This document shows, in pieces, positions 17,003 through 25,364 of a stretch of 64,000 bases of DNA. Where the stretch lies: positions 4,429,501-4,493,500 of the forward strand of contig NZ_JAWPMM010000001.1 in assembly GCF_033344935.1 (NCBI RefSeq), in the 5' to 3' direction. Below the pieces are notes generated by a model, which had not been told where the DNA came from, ran no database searches, and was given only the letters and a program-made list of their open reading frames with translations. The translations under genes and the position numbers were made by a program. The DNA comes from Reichenbachiella sp. GTDB lineage: Bacteria > Bacteroidota > Bacteroidia > Cytophagales > Cyclobacteriaceae. The number at the start of each line of letters is the position of its first letter. Positions within the stretch are counted from its first letter, which is position 1.

Positions 17003-17766
17003 AGTTGTGCATTCCACCCGCCATCAACAAAAATTGTAGAGCCTGTGGTGTATTCGGCTTCTTTGCTGGCGAGAAACAAAACAGCCGATTCTACATCTTT
17101 TGGTTTTCCTAACCTGGCCACTGACAGCTTTGCATCAATCCAAGGCTCTACTGATTTCAAATCCCTTGACTCCTTATCATTGATATCTGTATGAATCCAT
17201 CCTGGCGCTATACTGTTGACCGTAATGTTGTGCTCTCCCAATTCGATGGCCATCCCCATTGACAATAAACTTAGTCCGGCCTTCGACACACAATAGTGTG
17301 TTTGCTTAGCATTTGATCGGTAAGCCCCAACACTGGTAGTAAAAATGATCCTACCTCCATCTCCTTGTTTGATCATTTGCTTGGCAGCTAACTGTGTGAC
17401 CCTGAATGGACCATTGAGATTGACATTCATGTGTCTATTCCAATTGTCCAGGGAGATATCCATAAACTCTGTGAACTTACAAATCCCACCATTACTGATC
17501 ATAATATCTATACCACCCAAGATATCAATAGCCTGAGCGACCATATCTTCTGTTTGCTTTTCATCCGCTATATCAGATTCTATGTGGTGTATTTTCGTAT
17601 TAAAAGTATCCTCTACCCTTTGGCACTCAGCAACGGCCTTTTCCGTGTCCATATAATGGCTGAATACAATTTCGCACCCTTGCTTCGCCAGGGCATCTAC
17701 ATAGCTCAACCCAATTCCACGAGAGCCACCTGTTATTAATACCCTCTTACCCTTTATTTCGAACAT
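16999..17766 (-). CDS. Short-chain dehydrogenase/reductase, first gene of the pathway operon
   Basis: A 255-residue classical SDR: TGGSRGIG at about 13-20, SNGG at about 91, 'TTSVGAYRS' holding the active-site Ser, and Tyr/Lys in 'HYCVSKAG' (about 159-163). It ends 'GGWNAQL', as many sugar dehydrogenases of this family do. It opens the minus-strand operon. The 18-bp regulon motif lies 98 bp upstream of its ATG. An L-rhamnose 1-dehydrogenase role would fit RhaT and GH78 nearby, but the sequence does not prove it. Confidence 0.9.
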   Translation of the reverse strand: MFEIKGKRVLITGGSRGIGLSYVDALAKQGCEIVFSHYMDTEKAVAECQRVEDTFNTKIHHIESDIADEKQTEDMVAQAIDILGGIDIMISNGGICKFTEFMDISLDNWNRHMNVNLNGPFRVTQLAAKQMIKQGDGGRIIFTTSVGAYRSNAKQTHYCVSKAGLSLLSMGMAIELGEHNITVNSIAPGWIHTDINDKESRDLKSVEPWIDAKLSVARLGKPKDVESAVLFLASKEAEYTTGSTIFVDGGWNAQL

Positions 17767-17863
17767 ATAAATTCTTCCTACAGTAATTCTTTCATCTTAA
17801 TGCATTGAATAGGTCGATTCCTATCAATCATATGGTGAAGATCAACATTCATAAAATTTGAGC

Positions 17864-17881
17864 TGTCCTGTGCTATACTGT
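17864..17881 (-). promoter_or_regulatory. Regulon motif copy 1, upstream of the pathway operon
   Basis: On the minus strand it reads ACAGTATAGCACAGGACA and matches RCAGnnnAGnACAGGAYA fully. Two ACAG half-sites are 10 bp apart in direct orientation, which suits the two HTH motifs of an AraC-family protein. It lies in the 484-bp divergent gap 17767-18250, which contains no other gene. Confidence 0.65.
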
Positions 17882-18062
17882 GCCTATAGACTTTTTTTTG
17901 AAATAGATAAAACTTAAATGATCAGCTCCTTCTTGAGCTAATTATCATTTGAATAATTTCAGGTCAAGATTTCTGCCTACGAAACATTCGGATTCCAGTA
18001 CATAATCAGTGTTTTTAAGCAAAAAAAATTTATCAATTATTAAAATAATTCATTTTCAAAAT

Positions 18063-18078
18063 AATCATTTTGTATAAA
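18063..18078. promoter_or_regulatory. Candidate GntR operator, upstream of its own gene
   Basis: AATCATTTTGTATAAA is repeated with one change at 19291-19306, where the core TTTGTACAAA is a perfect palindrome. The shared presence upstream of the GntR-type gene and the AraC-type gene suggests binding by the GntR-type regulator. No other copy was noticed. Confidence 0.45.
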
Positions 18079-18250
18079 ACATTAATCATTATGACTATTC
18101 CGAATAGCGTTTCTATTATTCAAGTTTGTAATGTGCGAAATGGCAGCAATAGACCTGTGCATTTGCAATTCGTCTTTCGATGAGCAAATTCGGCCAGCAT
18201 GGGATGCCATTTGGCACAAGAGGAATTTTTCAACAAAACACTTTACGATC

Positions 18251-19279
18251 ATGAAACACGATTTTATACAATTAGATATTTGTGATAATTCCAACACGCC
18301 TAAATACAAACAGATTATTGATAGCATCATCTGGAGCATTAAGGCCGGAAAACTTAAATCCGGTGATAAGCTTCCATCTATCAACCAGCTTTCATTTGAC
18401 TACTATCTATCTAGAGATACTGTAGAAAAAGCTTACCGCTATCTATGTAGTCAGAAAATTATCCAGTCTATTAAAAGAAGAGGTTACTACATATTAGATG
18501 ACAACACATCTGAAGAAATGAAAATCTTACTTTTGGTCAATGACTTCAATAGTGAGAAAAAAACCATTTACAACGAGATGATTCAAAAGCTTAGCAGTCA
18601 AGCTACTGTAGACTATTGCGATTATTCGCTATTCAAAAAAATCATAAAGCAAAACCTGGATGGCTATCAGTACTATGTGATCATGCCAGGCTTCGAAAAC
18701 AAACAGCAAGAGGAACTCAATGAACTCTTACGTGAAATAAATTCTGAAAAATTAATCTTATTAGATACAAAGGCAGATCAGCTGGCCAACTGCAAAGGTG
18801 GCATGTATCAGGACTTTAAGGAGGACATTTACAACGCATTGGTAGAGGCGAGTGCACTTCTGAGAAAGTACGAAAAACTGATATTGATCTTCCCTGAAGA
18901 TAAAGCCAATACCTATCCGGCTGATATCTTGGCTGGATTCAAACGATTCTGTGGGTTCAATCAGTTTAAATATGAGATCTATAATAATGCCGCTTGTATA
19001 GATCCTAAACAATACAAGAAATCCGCTTTCGTGGTACTCGAGGAAGAGGATCTGGTGACTATCATTAAGAATATTCAAATTTCAAAAATGAAACTGGCCA
19101 AGGACACTGGTATTCTATCATACAATGATTCTGCGCTAAAAGAAGTGCTTGCTGAAGGAATTTCTGTTATGACCACCGACTTTGTTAAAATGGGACAGGT
19201 AGCTGCAGGTATGATCTTGGGACAGGTTTCAGGTTTGGTAAAAAACGATTTTCATTTTATGTCCAGAGCATCGCTTTAG
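18251..19279 (+). CDS. GntR-family transcriptional regulator with a periplasmic-binding-like sensor domain
   Basis: A 342-residue regulator. I start it at the ATG at 18251 (MKHDFIQLDICDN); the frame is open to 18131 but that extension looks non-coding. The GntR winged helix spans about 10-75 ('PKYKQIIDSIIWSIKAGKLKSGDKLPSINQL'). The rest resembles a LacI/periplasmic-binding-type ligand domain ending in 'SYNDSALKEVLAEGISVMTTDFVKMGQVAAGMI'. Similar Bacteroidota proteins control sugar loci. It is divergent from the nine-gene operon and directly upstream of the AraC gene. Confidence 0.85.
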   Translation: MKHDFIQLDICDNSNTPKYKQIIDSIIWSIKAGKLKSGDKLPSINQLSFDYYLSRDTVEKAYRYLCSQKIIQSIKRRGYYILDDNTSEEMKILLLVNDFNSEKKTIYNEMIQKLSSQATVDYCDYSLFKKIIKQNLDGYQYYVIMPGFENKQQEELNELLREINSEKLILLDTKADQLANCKGGMYQDFKEDIYNALVEASALLRKYEKLILIFPEDKANTYPADILAGFKRFCGFNQFKYEIYNNAACIDPKQYKKSAFVVLEEEDLVTIIKNIQISKMKLAKDTGILSYNDSALKEVLAEGISVMTTDFVKMGQVAAGMILGQVSGLVKNDFHFMSRASL

Positions 19280-19290
19280 TTTGTCCATGC

Positions 19291-19306
19291 AATCATTTTG
19301 TACAAA
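19291..19306. promoter_or_regulatory. Candidate GntR operator, upstream of the AraC-type gene
   Basis: AATCATTTTGTACAAA, 15 of 16 bases identical to 18063-18078, with the palindromic core TTTGTACAAA. It ends 29 bp before the AraC ATG. Confidence 0.45.
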
Positions 19307-19309
19307 CAA

Positions 19310-19327
19310 ATAACTATAATTAGTTAT
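19310..19327. promoter_or_regulatory. Inverted repeat next to the AraC-type start
   Basis: Perfect 7-bp arms ATAACTA/TAGTTAT with a 4-nt spacer, ending 8 bp before the ATG. It could be an operator or a 5' mRNA hairpin affecting translation. Confidence 0.4.
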
Positions 19328-19335
19328 ACTTGGAA

Positions 19336-20208
19336 ATGGAAAACTATTGGAGATACTTTTCTGGTGACAATGAAAACTGGGGAATAAAGCTTATCACTTG
19401 CGGATATGAGCAAATCAACCGTAATGCTGAATACCCGGTAAAAGGTCACCCCGAGTCGCATTTATTCTCTTGGGAGAAAGGACGTACATTGCCGGATTAT
19501 TACATCATTTATGTTCCCACAGGTGGGGGTGTTTTTGAGTCCAATATAGAGCAGGCTGAAATAAAACCAGGAGATGCCATTATCATTAACAAAGATGAGT
19601 GGCATAGATACAAACCCCATAAAGATCTTGGTTGGGAGGAATACTGGATAGGTTTTAAAGGCGAATACATAGAAAGCTATGTAATAAAAGACCTCTTCCC
19701 AAATAATACCAGCTACATCAAGTCCATGGGCTACCAAAGTGACATCATCACACTCTTTAATCATATTCTTAGATTAGTAGGCACGCCTGGCAAGCTGATG
19801 GAAAAAGTATTGTTTGGATCACTCATCCAGCTGATCAGTCACTTCACTATAGACAACAGTGTGAAGATCAAAACCAATCGACACGAATACATCGTTCAAT
19901 CTAGCATCGATTTTATCAGACAAAATCTGACCAATGAAATTGACTACAAAAAAATGAGCGAGCGATTCAACTTGAGCTATAGCCAGTTTCGGTTGACGTT
20001 TAAAAAGGCTACTGGATTTTCATTAAACCAATTTCTCATCGCTGAAAGAATAAGCCTTGCCCGTAGACTGCTTCAAAATACAGATATGGAAATCGGAGAG
20101 GTTGCCCATCGTGTAGGCATCAACTCCGTATTTTATTTTTCAAAATTATATAAAAAGAAAACTGGCAAGTCGCCTTCTCACGATAGGAGAAGTCAAATGA
20201 CTATCTGA
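19336..20208 (+). CDS. AraC-family transcriptional regulator
   Basis: A 290-residue protein started at the ATG at 19336 (MENYWRYF). The N-terminal cupin-like AraC_binding domain spans about 20-150 and contains 'YYIIYVPTGGGVF...PGDAIIINKDEWHRYKP'. The C-terminal double HTH spans about 185-285, including 'MSERFNLSYSQFRLTFKKATGFSLNQFL' and 'IGEVAHRVGINSVFYFSKLYKKKTGKSP'. The family binds sugars and activates catabolic operons through direct-repeat sites. It is the best candidate to bind the 18-bp motif shared by six intergenic sites here, one of which starts 5 bp after its stop codon. Confidence 0.93.
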   Translation: MENYWRYFSGDNENWGIKLITCGYEQINRNAEYPVKGHPESHLFSWEKGRTLPDYYIIYVPTGGGVFESNIEQAEIKPGDAIIINKDEWHRYKPHKDLGWEEYWIGFKGEYIESYVIKDLFPNNTSYIKSMGYQSDIITLFNHILRLVGTPGKLMEKVLFGSLIQLISHFTIDNSVKIKTNRHEYIVQSSIDFIRQNLTNEIDYKKMSERFNLSYSQFRLTFKKATGFSLNQFLIAERISLARRLLQNTDMEIGEVAHRVGINSVFYFSKLYKKKTGKSPSHDRRSQMTI

Positions 20209-20213
20209 GTCAA

Positions 20214-20231
20214 ACAGGTCAGTACAGGATA
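20214..20231 (+). promoter_or_regulatory. Regulon motif copy 2, upstream of the GH78 operon
   Basis: ACAGGTCAGTACAGGATA on the plus strand, a full match to RCAGnnnAGnACAGGAYA. It lies 69 bp before the first gene of the plus-strand operon and in the same sense as that gene, the opposite strand from the other five copies. Confidence 0.65.
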
Positions 20232-20300
20232 AAATTATACGATATACATAGCAAGTTAGCCATCTGGGCCTAAACACAAACGAACCAAAACCTAACACCC

Positions 20301-20543
20301 ATGAAAGGTGAAAATTATGATAAAGGATCAAAGCAGGAAATTTTACTAAGGTTCCTCTCGCATGAAGTGCGAAAACCGATTGCCAATATTATAGGAATTA
20401 CTCGTTTTCTAACCGATAAAAACTGCGAAAGCGTGAACAATCAAGAATGGCAAAGCAAACTGGATTTTTCATTGTTAGAATTAGACCGTGCTTTGAACGA
20501 ATTAGAAAATATCTATGACAACAAAAAAGAAAAATACGATTAA
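20301..20543 (+). CDS. Stand-alone histidine-kinase dimerisation/phosphoacceptor (HisKA) domain
   Basis: An 80-residue protein consisting of little more than a HisKA helix pair. The H-box is 'LLRFLSHEVRKPIANIIGI', with the phosphoacceptor His at residue 21. A second helix ('LLELDRALNELENIYD') completes a hairpin. There is no ATPase domain, sensor or membrane segment. It overlaps the GH78 start by 29 bp and is the first gene of the operon. It may be a remnant of a hybrid sensor or a small phosphotransfer/dimerisation protein. Confidence 0.65.
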   Translation: MKGENYDKGSKQEILLRFLSHEVRKPIANIIGITRFLTDKNCESVNNQEWQSKLDFSLLELDRALNELENIYDNKKEKYD

Positions 20544-22971
20544 GTACACATTACAATTGGCCTACACCTTTGGAGCAATTCTAATCACACTTACAATCTC
20601 ACCACTTCATGCCCAAGAATCAGAAGTAGAAATCAATCACCAAGGCAAAGACTTCAACATGCTCAAGCATGCCTGGAATGCGCAATGGATCACCCATCCC
20701 AGCGCCTCTACCATGGACTATGGTGTCTTCAATTTCCGAAGAACATTTGAGCTCAGCACAGCTCCAGAGTCATTTGTAGTCCATCTATCCGCAGACAACA
20801 GATACAAACTCTATGTGAACGGCACTTTCGTAGGCCGTGGGCCAGCCATCGGCGACATTGCCCACTGGCGCTACGAAACCTATGATTTAGCCAAATACCT
20901 TCAGGCTGGAAACAATACTGTAGCTGTAGAGGTGATCAACTTTGGTGAATTCAGACATGCCAAACAGCAAACTTTCCAAACCGCGTTCATCTTACAGGGA
21001 GACAAAAACAATCCTGTATTCATAGATACCACGAAAGACAGCGAATGGAAAGTCTTAAAAAACGAAGCCTACCAAACCATTCCGTTTGTAAGTGACTCCG
21101 TAGGTGGATACTATGCGGCAGGTCCCGGCGATCAATTAGACGGCACCATGTACCCTTGGGGCTGGAACTCATCAGACTACGACGACAACCACTGGCAAAA
21201 GCCAAGACTGGCCATGGTCGAATTTGCCGTAGGTAGAGGGTTCCTTTTTGGGAGCACATGGTATCTCGTACCTCGTAAAATCCCATTTCTAACAGAAACA
21301 GAAACTCGATTCAAAAAAGTGGCTCAGGCCAATGATCTCACCGTTCCAACCAATTTTTTGACTGGCCAGGCAGCCCTCACAATCCCTGCCAACTCCACGG
21401 CTACGATCCTGCTGGATCATGAAATTCATACCATAGGCTACCCAAGCCTGACCGTGAGCCAAGGAAAAAATACCACCATCAAAGTCACCTACGCCGAAGC
21501 TTTGTTTTACAAGTCTTCGCATGAATTTAGTGCCCATGGTGGTTGGAAAAAAGGGCCAAGAAATGATTTAGAAAATCAAGAAATCAGAGGGTACTACGAC
21601 ATCTTTCATACCGACGGTGGCGAAAAACGAACCTACCAGCCACAGGCTATGCGGACCTTTAGATATGTTGCTCTGGATATTGCTACTGGAGACGAGCCAC
21701 TTGTGATCGAAGACTATCACAATGTCTATGTCACCTATCCATTTGAAGAAAAAGCGACATTCAAGTCTGACGACCCTGAGCTCAACGCCATTTGGGATGC
21801 GGCCTGGCTTACGCTAAAAAATTCTTCTACAGATCAATTTGAAGACCCCTACTACGAGCAGTTGCAATACATCGGAGATACTCGTATCGAATCATTGGTA
21901 TCGATTTTCGTATCGGGAGACGATCGATTGATGCGCAAGGCCATCGAGCAATTCGACGACTCCCGCATGCCCAACGGCCTCACGCAGAGTCGCTATCCTT
22001 CGTACATCAATCAGGTGATCCCCACCTATTCGCTCCTGTGGATTCAAATGATCCACGACTACATGATCTATCGAAATGATCCGGCCTTCATTCAAAATTT
22101 CCTGCCTGGCATCAAAAGCGTATTGGGTTGGTTCGAGAATAAGGTAGACAGCACCGGCATGCTGGCCAATCTGGAATGGTGGAATTTTACGGACTGGAGT
22201 GCTGGTTTTCAAAACGGAATCCCTCCCGGGGCAGACGACGGTCACTCGGCCAATGTAAGCTTGCAGTACGCACTCGCCCTGCAAAAATCAGCGGATATTT
22301 TTGAGCTACTTGGACAAGATTCGCAAGCCCAAACTTATCGCACACAGGCCAAAACCATCATCGAAGCTACATTAGAAAAATGCTATGATCAGAACGGGGG
22401 GCTGATCGCAGAGCGTCCAGAAAGAGACATTTTTTCTCAGCACACCAATGTCTTTGCGATTCTTGCGGATGCTGTACCTGAGCAACAACAAGCACAGCTG
22501 CTCGACCGACTGCTCACAGACGAAGACTTGGTACAAAGCACGATCTACTTCAGATTTTACTTGACCCGCGCCATGCAAAAGGCTGCCGGTGCCAATCGCT
22601 ACCCTGCGAGTCTCAGACCTTGGAAGGACATGCTAGACATGGGCATGACCACCTTTGGAGAAACAGATGTAAATCCCAGATCAGAATGTCACGGCTGGAG
22701 TGCCAGCCCATGTTTCGACTTTATTCACACGGTCGCAGGTATACAATCTGTCGCACCTGGATTCCAGAAGGTATGGATCGAGCCTGCTTTCGGACATTTA
22801 AACAAAATTGAAGTTACGTTTCCTCACCCCAACGGCGACCTGTCTGTCAACTTTTCAAAAAGCAAGAAAGGAACTATCAAAGGCACCATCACCCTACCAG
22901 CAGGTGTGAGTGGAGATTTCAAATACAAGGACCAAACCTTGACCTTAAAATCAGGAGTAAATAATCTATAG
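20515..22971 (+). CDS. GH78-type alpha-L-rhamnosidase, exported
   Basis: An 818-residue protein with a signal peptide (cleaved after LHAQ, about residue 33). An N-terminal beta-sandwich follows ('WNAQWITHPSAS...FNFRRTFEL', 'YKLYVNGTFVGRGPA'), then the (alpha/alpha)6 catalytic domain about 420-720 and a C-terminal sandwich ('SFGH...EVTFPHPNGDLSVNF'). The catalytic region holds 'FEDPYYEQLQYIGDTRIESL' (about 442-461), aligned with the acidic cluster of GH78 that includes the general acid. The family cleaves terminal alpha-L-rhamnose. The operon also carries RhaT, so released rhamnose is probably imported. It likely acts in the periplasm. Confidence 0.85.
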   Translation: MTTKKKNTIKYTLQLAYTFGAILITLTISPLHAQESEVEINHQGKDFNMLKHAWNAQWITHPSASTMDYGVFNFRRTFELSTAPESFVVHLSADNRYKLYVNGTFVGRGPAIGDIAHWRYETYDLAKYLQAGNNTVAVEVINFGEFRHAKQQTFQTAFILQGDKNNPVFIDTTKDSEWKVLKNEAYQTIPFVSDSVGGYYAAGPGDQLDGTMYPWGWNSSDYDDNHWQKPRLAMVEFAVGRGFLFGSTWYLVPRKIPFLTETETRFKKVAQANDLTVPTNFLTGQAALTIPANSTATILLDHEIHTIGYPSLTVSQGKNTTIKVTYAEALFYKSSHEFSAHGGWKKGPRNDLENQEIRGYYDIFHTDGGEKRTYQPQAMRTFRYVALDIATGDEPLVIEDYHNVYVTYPFEEKATFKSDDPELNAIWDAAWLTLKNSSTDQFEDPYYEQLQYIGDTRIESLVSIFVSGDDRLMRKAIEQFDDSRMPNGLTQSRYPSYINQVIPTYSLLWIQMIHDYMIYRNDPAFIQNFLPGIKSVLGWFENKVDSTGMLANLEWWNFTDWSAGFQNGIPPGADDGHSANVSLQYALALQKSADIFELLGQDSQAQTYRTQAKTIIEATLEKCYDQNGGLIAERPERDIFSQHTNVFAILADAVPEQQQAQLLDRLLTDEDLVQSTIYFRFYLTRAMQKAAGANRYPASLRPWKDMLDMGMTTFGETDVNPRSECHGWSASPCFDFIHTVAGIQSVAPGFQKVWIEPAFGHLNKIEVTFPHPNGDLSVNFSKSKKGTIKGTITLPAGVSGDFKYKDQTLTLKSGVNNL

Positions 22972-22988
22972 AATTTGTGAAAGAGAAC

Positions 22989-25364
22989 ATGAAGAAGACC
23001 ATATTATCGCTAGCTATTATCATTTATAGCCAGATGCTATTTGCCCAAGTCACAGACGTGATTTCGCTCAACGGCAAAGTTTCATTTGAACAAACTAAAT
23101 CCGCTTTTCCACCGAGTAAATTCACACGAACCATACCGGTACCCGGACTGATAGACTTGGCTGAACCAAAGATCGATCAGTATGAGGCCTACTTCTCTGG
23201 CACACACGAGCCACGATACAGCTGGTACAAATTCACCTTCAAAGTACCGAAGTCCAAGCAAAACAAAACGGCTATTCTCACCGCACTCAAAAGCAGATTC
23301 AACACGCAGGTGATCCTCAATGGCATCGACCTCGGCAGCTATATGCAAAACAATACGCCCATAGATGTCGACCTTACGGATCACTTGGTCTATGGCAAAA
23401 CCAATACGCTACTACTCAGACTAGGCGAGCGTGCCTGGATGCCGAAGAAAGCCGCTACCGGATTCGACAGAGAAAAATATACCGATATCCCCGGCATTTG
23501 GGACGACATCAAGATCACCTTTGGAGGCCCAATCAGAGTGCACCGAGCCTTAGCGCTGCCAGACATAGCAGGCCAGCAGGCTACGGTCAAAGTACTATTG
23601 GAAAACTATGCCAAAGTCCTCGAGCGAAACACCGAATACAGCGCCATAGAGTACACACTCAAAGCCCACATTCGTGAGAAAAAAAGTGGTCAGGTCGTTA
23701 CGGAGACGAAAACCATCAATGACAAAATCCAATGTCAGATCGAACAGCAAGAAAAAGTATTGGTCTTTGATTTTAAACAGGACATCAAGCCGTGGTCACC
23801 CGCTGACCCTTTTCTCTACGAGGCTGTAGTGGAAGTTTCTGCCGACAGAAAGTTTTACGACGATTTCGGCAATCCTGAAAACCTCAAGCCTGCCGACGAC
23901 CAGTCATGGATCGGACCATCTGACCAGCAAGCCATCACCTTCGGTATGAGGGATTTCAAATCGGTAGAAAAATCTTTCCAGCTCAACGGCGAGGAAATTG
24001 CACTGTTTGGATCAACGCTTACGCTCAATAGATTTTTCGAAGACCGAGACAGAGGAAACCTACCTTGGAACAGGGAATGGGTAGAAAAAATGATGATCGA
24101 GATACCTGAAGCCATGGGGTGGAATTTCTTCCGTGTCAGCATCGGACTGCTGCCTGAGTTTTGGTACGACCTGGCCGACGAGCACGGCATCCTCATCCAA
24201 AACGAATACAACATGTGGAATCTTCGAGGAAGACCAGAGCAATACGCCATAGAATACACCGACTGGATCTGGGCCGATGGTAACCATCCAAGCGTGGTGA
24301 TCTGGGATGCGCTCAATGAGCAAAAGCAAGAATACATCGGCAGAGAACTGATTCCGGAGCTCAGAATGATCGACCCTACCCGACTTTGGGACTTAGGTTT
24401 TATGAAGGCTGTGCCAGGCAGCAGATTGGATGTATTCGAGTACCACTGGTATCCGCTTGCTCATGGCTGGTGGGTAGGAGACGATTTCATCAAACAAACC
24501 AGAGAAGCATTCAGATTCGGAAAACTCAATGATAAAGTAGCTGGACTAGAGCAAATGAAACTTGCCAATGCTCCTGTAATTGTCAATGAATTCGCCTGGC
24601 TTTGGCAAAATCGGGATGGACTTACTTCTGGTGTAAGAACCTTCGGAAATTTTACAGCAAATGATCGTACGCCATATAAAAAAGACTACGAATACTATGA
24701 GCCAGATGGCAGTCAGCTATATGAGAGTAATCGTGATGTGTATGAGTATTACGTAGGAAAAGAAGCTACCGCAGACCAGCGGTGGGCATTTCAAGCTTAC
24801 CTGCAAGCGATAGAAACTGAAATGATACGTTCTACCAGAGAAGCCGACGGAGTAGCGTCATTCGCCTATCTTACCAACAACAATGGACACACTGGCGATT
24901 GGTTTATCAACGACATCAAGGATCTAATTCCATCCCAAGCCCTCTTGTCTCAATATCATGCCACCAGACCTTTTGCCGCTTTCTTGGACATTGAGGATGC
25001 TAGATATGTGAAGTCGCCAACCGAACAAAAACCGGGAAGCGTATTCAACTTCAATATCCAAGTGGTGAACGACACCACAGTAGCCAAGACAGGATCTGTT
25101 CGATACGAGCTAATGGATGTGCAAGGTGCGGTGGTAGCCGAAGGCATACAGCAAGTAGCTGTTCAGCCTTTCTGGCAAACACTCCTTCCAGTTACTCTTA
25201 CTCTCCCTGAAAAAGCTGGAGGTTATCTGATATTGACAACGCTGGACGACCCAAATAGCAATCGCATGAAGCAGGTAAGTCTGCGCTACATTCAAGTGGG
25301 TGATATCGACAAGCCAGAATATTTCAATTACGAATATCAAAAACCTGAAGGATGGCCGAAATAA
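22989..25364 (+). CDS. Glycoside hydrolase family 2 protein, exported
   Basis: A 791-residue protein from the ATG at 22989, which begins a signal peptide (MKKTILSL, cleaved after LFAQ). The GH2 order is present: jelly-roll sugar-binding domain about 20-175 ('RYSWYKFTFKVP'), Ig-like domain about 185-310, and TIM barrel about 320-600. The acid/base Glu is in 'WDALNEQ' (about 442) and the nucleophile Glu in 'VIVNEFAWLW' (about 534). A C-terminal Ig-like domain follows. GH2 includes beta-galactosidases, beta-glucuronidases and beta-mannosidases; which applies here is not clear. Uronate context favours a glucuronidase slightly. Confidence 0.85.
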   Translation: MKKTILSLAIIIYSQMLFAQVTDVISLNGKVSFEQTKSAFPPSKFTRTIPVPGLIDLAEPKIDQYEAYFSGTHEPRYSWYKFTFKVPKSKQNKTAILTALKSRFNTQVILNGIDLGSYMQNNTPIDVDLTDHLVYGKTNTLLLRLGERAWMPKKAATGFDREKYTDIPGIWDDIKITFGGPIRVHRALALPDIAGQQATVKVLLENYAKVLERNTEYSAIEYTLKAHIREKKSGQVVTETKTINDKIQCQIEQQEKVLVFDFKQDIKPWSPADPFLYEAVVEVSADRKFYDDFGNPENLKPADDQSWIGPSDQQAITFGMRDFKSVEKSFQLNGEEIALFGSTLTLNRFFEDRDRGNLPWNREWVEKMMIEIPEAMGWNFFRVSIGLLPEFWYDLADEHGILIQNEYNMWNLRGRPEQYAIEYTDWIWADGNHPSVVIWDALNEQKQEYIGRELIPELRMIDPTRLWDLGFMKAVPGSRLDVFEYHWYPLAHGWWVGDDFIKQTREAFRFGKLNDKVAGLEQMKLANAPVIVNEFAWLWQNRDGLTSGVRTFGNFTANDRTPYKKDYEYYEPDGSQLYESNRDVYEYYVGKEATADQRWAFQAYLQAIETEMIRSTREADGVASFAYLTNNNGHTGDWFINDIKDLIPSQALLSQYHATRPFAAFLDIEDARYVKSPTEQKPGSVFNFNIQVVNDTTVAKTGSVRYELMDVQGAVVAEGIQQVAVQPFWQTLLPVTLTLPEKAGGYLILTTLDDPNSNRMKQVSLRYIQVGDIDKPEYFNYEYQKPEGWPK

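Noticed and set aside
20301-20560. Possible frameshift joining the HisKA fragment to GH78
   Set aside because: The GH78 frame begins with its own ATG and a clean signal peptide, so a cytoplasmic HisKA fused in front of it would make no sense. Overlapping separate genes are the better reading.
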